This document shows, in pieces, positions 57,770 through 64,000 of a stretch of 64,000 nucleotides of DNA. A model generated the notes under the pieces. The model was given only the letters and a program-made list of their open reading frames with translations. It was not told the origin of the DNA and made no database searches. The stretch is from Euschistus heros (lineage: Eukaryota > Arthropoda > Insecta > Hemiptera > Pentatomidae). The translations under genes and the position numbers were made by a program. The stretch is from the NCBI GenBank assembly GCA_003667255.2, contig RCWM02000020.1, positions 3,343,501 to 3,407,500 on the forward strand. Direction: 5' to 3'. The first letter of the stretch is position 1. Each line of letters begins with the position of its first letter.

Positions 57770-57945
57770 CTTCAATTAAGGAGCCAACAATTATAGAAAT
57801 ACACTTATATTGGCAAAAACTCCTCTTTATTATACTTTAATCAAGACTTTAGTAAAGTCCCGAAACATGTTATTTGATTGAAGTATAATAAAGAGGAGTT
57901 TTTGCCAATATAAGTGTATTTCTATACAATAGATTGTTTCCACAT
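57770..57945. repeat. Foldback hairpin with GAAAC motif
   Basis: Arms of ~52 bp (57792-57843 and 57875-57926; TATAGAAATACACTTATATT and complement) around a 31-nt loop that contains CCCGAAACATGTTA. The left flank AATTCTTCAATTAAGGAGCC matches the 16140 foldback. Confidence 0.85.
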
Positions 57946-57954
57946 TTAAATAAA

Positions 57955-58730
57955 ATTTTCAAACCAGATACCCATCCATCCTTTTAATGTAAACTATAAA
58001 CCCACTCGAATCCACTAGCCTCCCAACAAAGCAAACTCAATGCCCGATAATCCTCCGAAATATCAAAAAGTGTGCTTTAAAAAAAAAGGACTTTAGGTTG
58101 ATGGGAATAAGAAATCATAACCATGGATTACTCGCAGAATTACAAAAATAACAATAGCTGTATTTTAGAACATTATAGTGAAAAATAAATTAAAAGATAT
58201 TTTTCCATACCAGATTAAAAGACAAGAAACTGCTTGTTTTTTTCGACCATCCCAACATTTAATAGACAAGCATTCAAAGCTTCCAATAAATTACAAAAGA
58301 GTTATTTACATGGCAATTAGACCGATTAGGACATACGGAGCTTTGGGGATTCGCTAAAACTTCCAATTCTCGTATCTAATCCTTACAATCCAAAATCATT
58401 CTTGCTCCTTATTATGTCACAAACAAACTTATCCATAAAGATCCTTATGTCCCATGTGCTGCTGATTTGGCCCAAACCAAATACCTATCGTTACATAGTA
58501 AACTCCATACCCACTCGAATCCATTAGTCTCCTAACTTGCCTCACACTGATTTTCCGATAATCCTCCGAGGTGTCTGAAAAGACGATGGCCAAGAGACCT
58601 AATGTAGAAATTTTATTTAAGTACTACTAGTGAGTTGTTCTTTATATGCCATTGCAAAACTTTTTCTCAAATTTACTTTTATACTGTATACAAAGTGTAC
58701 AGTTGTAAATATAAATACATGTTTAAAAAA
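57955..58730 (+). mobile_element. Chimeric body plus J2 tail (copy 4), with leading J2 fragment
   Basis: Order as at 35250-36060: J2 fragment (ACCCACTCGAATCCACTAGC to GATAATCCTCCGAAATATC), AAAGTGTGCTTT linker, body (GGACTTTAGGTTGATGGGAA, ATGGATTACTCGCAGAATT), then from about 58210 the J2 end (AGACAAGAAACTGCTTG, GAGTTGTTCTTTATATGCC) and a tail to TTGTAAATATAAATACATG. The LINE frame is broken. Confidence 0.65.
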
Positions 58731-58739
58731 AAAAATGTT

Positions 58740-59890
58740 TAATGAAGTTACAATTCTGCAATCTGAAGTTATTATGCTAACATTACAGACCACTTTTAAG
58801 GTGTTTTTTTTTTTTTTTTTTTTAATGAGTTTTACGTATTAGATATATTTCACAATTTTAATTAAACAAAAAAATATTAAGTTTCTTTTAGATACTCAAC
58901 ATCTAGGGTCTTTAGTGTCCTTTCCCGGTCTATATTTCTTCCTTTCCAGTATTAGACAATTTTTTCAGATTTTATTGAATAATTTATAATGTTTAAGGAA
59001 TTGTATAATTTTGTCGATATTGTTACTATTATCATCAAGTATAGCAGAGAGGTAACTCAGTTAACGTGACCTGATAATAACTATCCCATCGAACTTACCT
59101 TAAAAAAAAGATCTGCGGATTTAGTGAAGTTTTATTATATCATCGCTGATGAAGGTTCTGTTGAATATTACTATCCTTTGCACCTTAACAGGCTATATAT
59201 TACTGATTAGTTATTAACAGAGCCGTCAGTGAGGTGAAGGCATCAATAACTTTTTTCTTGTTCTCATAGTAAGAAAATGGAATCTGATAGTTTTAAACTA
59301 GATTACAGATTTATCCATGATTATTGCTGAATTAGGCGCCGGTGGAAGTGGAATGGATACTCTTGTTTCCACTTAGATAATCCGACCGCTAATGCAGCAG
59401 TCGGTATCTGATCCCCCCTGGTGTAGCTACAAATCTGTTTCAGCCGGAACAATCTAAGTATTAGAGTAATCCGTTAAAGCAGGCAACTTAGTTGTCCTTA
59501 TTCAATTTCTCTACCTCTTAGTCTTAAGGTCAGATTGATTTTGACTTGATTAGCTACATCAATTTATAACCGAAGAGCTTAAACGCCCCCGGTTTGGCAA
59601 GTAAGTTATAAAATGACGTTGGAGTCTAAAATAAGGTAATAAAATATACCTAATAATAAAATAAGTGGCACCGTAACATTTTCCGGAACGACAATTCGAT
59701 ATTGCTTTCCTTAACTTTACTCAGTTTTATCAAACGAATAATTTGCTATCCAAATAGCACTTAGTTAAATTTTTACTCTTTCTTGCCATTAAAAAACACA
59801 CAACACTCAAACAACCGAATTTCTAACATTATAACAGAACATTTATTTACAACGACCTAACTTATATGCCTTATTAGGGTACCCAACCAT
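58740..59890. other. Spacer, no gene seen
   Basis: T-run at 58804-58823. 59200-59640 is of higher complexity, with phrases such as GGCGCCGGTGGAAGTGG, but I recognise no gene. Confidence 0.3.
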
Positions 59891-59898
59891 GTTTGAAT

Positions 59899-60917
59899 TA
59901 GTGAAGGGCCGTTCCGACTTAAAAGTGGAATGAGATTTTACGTTCCGTTTCACAATTGGAACCAGTTCCAATTTTATATGTACTGTAATATTAAGAAGGT
60001 TTAAATAGCTAAGTTATAGTATTAAAAAATGTATAATTTTAAAATAGTTTTATTCAATCGACATTTTTTTGGGGAAGGGGGGGGGGACAGTTAGCTCAAG
60101 AATAGTGCACAATTGAGCGAGTATTTTCCAATTACATTGGCTCCGAGAAAAAATGAGTTATCAGCTCTTGCGACAGCTCCATTATCTTTTGAACAAATAG
60201 CGAAAAAAATCATTTAATGCAGTAAAACCTCGTGTGGTTTATTTGTCTGAATCCGAAAGAAGAAACCGAGCTCTGTCGGTAGAATAGCAAATTTCAAAGG
60301 AAGCTATTTTAGACGAGGGAGTAATGGCGCAGGAGCATGGAAAATTTTCGGACACAATTTCTCTTCTGAAAGTTGTTGAAAAAAAAATAATGAAACTAAA
60401 CGATCGAATTTGATGTCGTTTTCTATGTATTTTTGGTCACAGAATTGAATGGCGCCATCGTCATATCTATTCATCTCACCCTAGTCTAATAAACTGCATA
60501 AAAAATACAGAAAGTCAGATATGCGTGAGAAAAAAAAATGACCAAACCAATATAGCTCCTAAACGGTAGGTTCTAGCGACAAATGTTATGTAACAAAAAT
60601 ATTCTTCATTAAATTTCTGAAAGGACTCTACGGGCAAATTTTCAAACCGAGCAACACCAATATAGCTTGAACGTGTCAAAAAGCCCCTACACTTAGAGAA
60701 TATTTTTTGGGTTGGTGGGGCGATAGAAGGGGGGGGGAGAGAATCAAGTGCGGCAGGATCAAGGCAACAAAGCAGTCGAAACGACCTTGGGAAGAACAAA
60801 ACCAGAAATGCAATCTATACTGTACTATGGAGATCTTTTGGCGTTGGTTTCGTTCCAAACCGGTTCAAAGCTGTAACCAGTTCCAAGTTCCGTTCCACTC
60901 AGAAGGACCAGTCACTA
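59899..60917. mobile_element. hAT-like non-autonomous transposon
   Basis: 1019 bp flanked by a perfect 8-bp direct repeat GTTTGAAT (59891-59898 and 60918-60925). Ends read TAGTGAAGGGCC and TAGTGACTGGTCC inward; subterminal GGAACCAGTTCC and GTTCCGTTCCAC-type repeats occur near both ends. The interior has no transposase motif. A ~150-bp interior segment also occurs at 41325-41480. An 8-bp duplication points to the hAT superfamily. Confidence 0.8.
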
Positions 60918-60925
60918 GTTTGAAT

Positions 60926-62354
60926 ACCTGGGAATGATTAGACAGATGCTTCTGCTAAAGAGGCGAGAAGTAATTTTTATAAATTTGCTTTGTGTGCATA
61001 GTAGAGATATAATAATGAAATCTTTCATGAATTTATAAAGACAAACATATTTCTTGTTAATATTTTTTTCTTTCTGATTATAATGCTAAAGCTAAATAAT
61101 TTAAATACGTTCAGGATTGTGCACAAGGAAATATTGCTATCATAATTGCCTTAAATAACTATTGGCTTTATCTAATTGCTCTATTGGCGATTCGGTGGAA
61201 TGATATCCAATATCCGTGTAATAGTGTAATATTACGCGGCCGAGTGGTTCTCTATAATTACCTAATCATTCAAAGTAATCTAATTAAATAAATTGCTGTT
61301 TATATTGCACCTTATAATAGCTCTATTAATGGGACAGTGATCCGCTAATGTGATACGGATAAATCGATACAGATATATCGATAACACGTCTGCCCTGGCT
61401 GAAATATCTTCCATCGATTTTATCTAAACCGTGAGATATCTCAATCGAGTCGACCATTTGTCAGTGTCCTGCTGTATCTGATTTCCCTTTTGTATGTGTT
61501 GTTCAATGGTTGGATGCTGTGCGTATAAATAAACCAACAAATGGCCTGTTGTTTATTGGGTTTAATGTGTTCTTAAACCACAAACAGCTCTATGATTTCT
61601 TCTATACTCCCATTCGACCAATTGAGGATATTTATTACATGGGACAGAATGAGAAAAGAAGTCAACCTTAATAACAGCGCAAACGAGTAAAAATTTGTAG
61701 GCGATTTTAAACTAAATAATCAGTTATGCCACTACAAAACTGACTCTTAGGACGTTTATTTTAGGAGTGTGATTAAATAAAATAGTGGAAAGCTTTTGGA
61801 ACTTTATGCAGGTATATATGTTTATAATCTTAATTAAGAGATGTATTATGTTTTTAATTCCACTACATCTTCCTAACTTTTTTTTTTTTTCGTGGCCACT
61901 TATTATAATATTCAAAGATCAGATAAATTTCAATAAATCGTTCTCCAAAATGAACTTCATAAAATATGACAAAATGATTTATTTTTAATATAAATGCTAC
62001 AATTCTTAAAAATTATATGAGCACATAAAAAAAAAAAAACTTTCAAAAGATTTTTTTAAAAACGTTTTTTATTTATATAATAATAAAAAAAAAATATTAA
62101 TAACTTGTAGGATTATTCATATTTAAGTTCTTTATCATGTTCTAATGCTGAGAATAATTCTTCTTAAAAAGAAATCGAGAACTGTAGAAAAGTAAGGTTA
62201 TGAAAAAACTTATGGGGAATCAGCTCGACCAATGGATACATTTTAGGACTATTTTCATCATAGTTGAACAGACTTATGAAGTTCATTTTGAAGGATGATA
62301 TATTCATTTAACAAGCAATACTGAACAAAAACTATATTTTAGCATATATAGCAA

Positions 62355-62357
<3 letters not shown>
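60926..62357. other. Non-repetitive AT-rich stretch
   Basis: 61130-61560 lacks recognised repeats and is dense in ATCGAT, GATAT and TAAT-type short motifs with TATAAATAAA at 61525; it could be regulatory but nothing firm can be claimed. No gene. Confidence 0.3.

Positions 62358-62442
<85 letters not shown>
62358..62442. repeat. (AT)n microsatellite
   Basis: About 42 AT units directly abutting the left end of the next element. Confidence 0.97.
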
Positions 62443-62445
<3 letters not shown>

Positions 62446-63774
62446 GTAAAACGGCGTGACTTTGCACCATTTTTGTTGAACTTCATTCCTTAACTAACTA
62501 TCAATAATGTTTAAAATGCATGTATTCAAATATTTCCGTTGAATAATTAGCTAAAAAATGATACTGATTCATCACATAATCTCGGAATTGCAAAATTTAC
62601 AAAACTTATAATTAATTTTATTGTTTTTAAACATTGGTGCAAAGTCAGCCAGATACCCGTGACTTTGCACCACCAAATGTTTTCAATCAAAAAAGCATTA
62701 AAAACGTATTCTGGAGCAAAGTCAAAGCTTGATAGTAGTTAGAAGATGCAAAGTCACTTCTTAATAGTGTTTGGAGTTTAGCCTAGTGATTTTTTTCCCT
62801 GTTTCTAAGGATTTTGTTAAAGGAAATGATTGTGAATTACAATGTTTTCATCGAAATGAGAAACAAATTTGCACAATTTGAGGTTTATTGAGGAACGATA
62901 GAAAATACAAGAACATACCAACAAAATATTATTTAGAAACAAAATAACGACTTAAAACATGCCTAAATAACGTAAACAACTATAATTTTGGTAAACAAGG
63001 AACAAATCGATACCTATAAAATAAATTGCACACAGATTCTTATAGAAACACTTTTGGAAAAATGCAATCTGCAATAGTTAGACAAAAATTGTTAAAACAT
63101 AGAAACGAACACTATGGCTTGAAAAAGTTTAAAGCTATAACCAGGAAACATTTTAACAGTCAATATACTTGCACATAGATGACAAAAACCTTATTAGCAA
63201 GAAGCAAAACGCTATCCCAAATAATTTGGATTTTAACCAGCCTATTAACTCTTTAACTTCAATATATCCTCGTTTATTGATTTGTTTAGAAGGAGCAATG
63301 CTGCCAAGACTTCTTCCAACAGGGAGGTCACCTTGCGCCAGAATATACTTGGTGCAAAGTCATTTCTAATTTATATCAAAAAGGGGATTCTATTTTACTT
63401 TCAAATGCCCTGACTTTTGGCAAATATTTTGAGCAAAATGAATATCATATATTTAAATTACAATAATTATAGAATAAAATTAATGCAAAACTTAATAGAT
63501 CTGAGAAATATTTAGTTGTTGAATGCACGACTTTATCCCACAAAGGAATCCCACCTGTTGAAACACTACAATAAACTAACTGTTATAAAACATAAGAGGT
63601 AACTAGGATCAGCGAGAGAATTCCTTAGACCCAACCAGTGTTGTCTTAAGTAAGTAAGAAATACCAAATATCCTTCATTTAGACAACAGCAAACCACTTT
63701 TTCCTCAACTGAAACTTTTTAGTGAGCTTGGTGCAAAGTTAACTCACAGGTGCAAAGTTACGCCGTTTTACCGT
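62443..63774. mobile_element. 1.33-kb inverted-repeat element with subterminal TGCAAAGT repeats
   Basis: The left end ACCGTAAAACGGCGTGACTT and the right end, inward, ACGGTAAAACGGCGTAACTT both continue TGCACC. At least eight further copies of GTGCAAAGTYA in either orientation cluster within ~350 bp of each end (62637, 62660, 62713, 62745, 63352, 63730, 63750). No target duplication is clear, and the superfamily is not recognised. Internal ORFs (66 codons at 63169) show no transposase motif. Likely a non-autonomous DNA transposon. Confidence 0.7.
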
Positions 63775-64000
63775 CGTGGTTGAGTCTGTTATAACCAAAT
63801 CCTCGGTTAACCGAGACCCGAAAAAGAGAAAATAACGACGATTGACCTGTATTTTTATTATGACAAAATAAAACTTGTTATGTATGCAATAAAAATCTAT
63901 ATAATTAACATTATTACATATTTAAATCAAAGTTATCACCATCAGATCAAACGATGTTGCATTAGTTCTTATTTCGAGACATTGAAGTTCCTTCTCTAAC
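63775..64000. other. Window end, no gene seen
   Basis: Short AT-rich stretch. Confidence 0.3.

Noticed and set aside
61130..61560. Enhancer rich in ATCGAT, TAAT and GATA sites
   Set aside because: Such sites are expected by chance in AT-rich DNA; without conservation data it cannot be supported.

Overview
The window reads as intronic or intergenic DNA from a large, AT-rich, repeat-laden animal genome, most likely an arthropod. Evidence: roughly 70% A+T by eye, dense A/T homopolymers and (AT)n arrays, jockey-clade LINEs, Tc1, mariner, pogo and hAT-like DNA transposons, Helitron ends, tRNA-derived SINEs, and a candidate promoter with an arthropod-type TCAGT initiator. No complete host gene was recognised. 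The best host-gene candidates are a possible non-coding first exon (40774-40905, minus) ending in a consensus splice donor, and a 65-nt exon (5516-5580, minus) with an acceptor, a donor and a Kozak-context ATG. If these are joined, most of the window is one ~35 kb intron. Two weaker exon candidates lie on the plus strand (16951-17040; 47987 onward).

Layout. 0.5-1.8 kb: decayed mariner. 2.0-3.4 kb: a short direct duplication and copy A of an unclassified repeat. 6.1-12.2 kb: a Tc1-like element split by a jockey LINE (J1) that carries an internal ~1.44-kb direct duplication and is itself interrupted by a 195-bp hAT-type MITE with a perfect 8-bp target duplication, giving a three-level nest. 12.5-18.7 kb: fragments of other LINEs and a foldback. 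18.7-20.1 kb: a mariner deletion derivative with intact TIRs and a 590-bp foldback. 21.7-23.3 kb: two inverted copies of the 2.6-kb-locus repeat nested in one another, with a 105-A run and a tRNA-derived SINE inside. 24-46 kb: LINE tails, Helitron ends, pogo-like elements and LINE 3' ends with poly(A). 47-52 kb: a CCAAT/CRE-like dyad, a chimeric SINE/LINE, an RNase H remnant, a 262-bp tandem array and a Helitron 3' end. 53-64 kb: a CR1-like tail, a cluster of J2 LINE tails, a hAT-like element with an 8-bp target duplication, and a 1.33-kb inverted-repeat element with subterminal repeats.

Two themes recur. A jockey-like family (J2) is present as about fifteen 5'-truncated tails. Four of these are fused at the same junction to an unrelated non-coding body, one of them headed by a tRNA-Ser-like promoter, suggesting a non-autonomous chimera that borrows the LINE 3' end. 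In addition, a compact motif (CTGANGA, one extra A/T, a hairpin, then GAA followed by a palindrome such as ACGT, ACATGT or ACTAGT) occurs in several otherwise unrelated foldback or tandem repeats. It resembles a hammerhead ribozyme core with a dimer-type stem III. All transposon reading frames seen are broken, so nothing here looks autonomously active.
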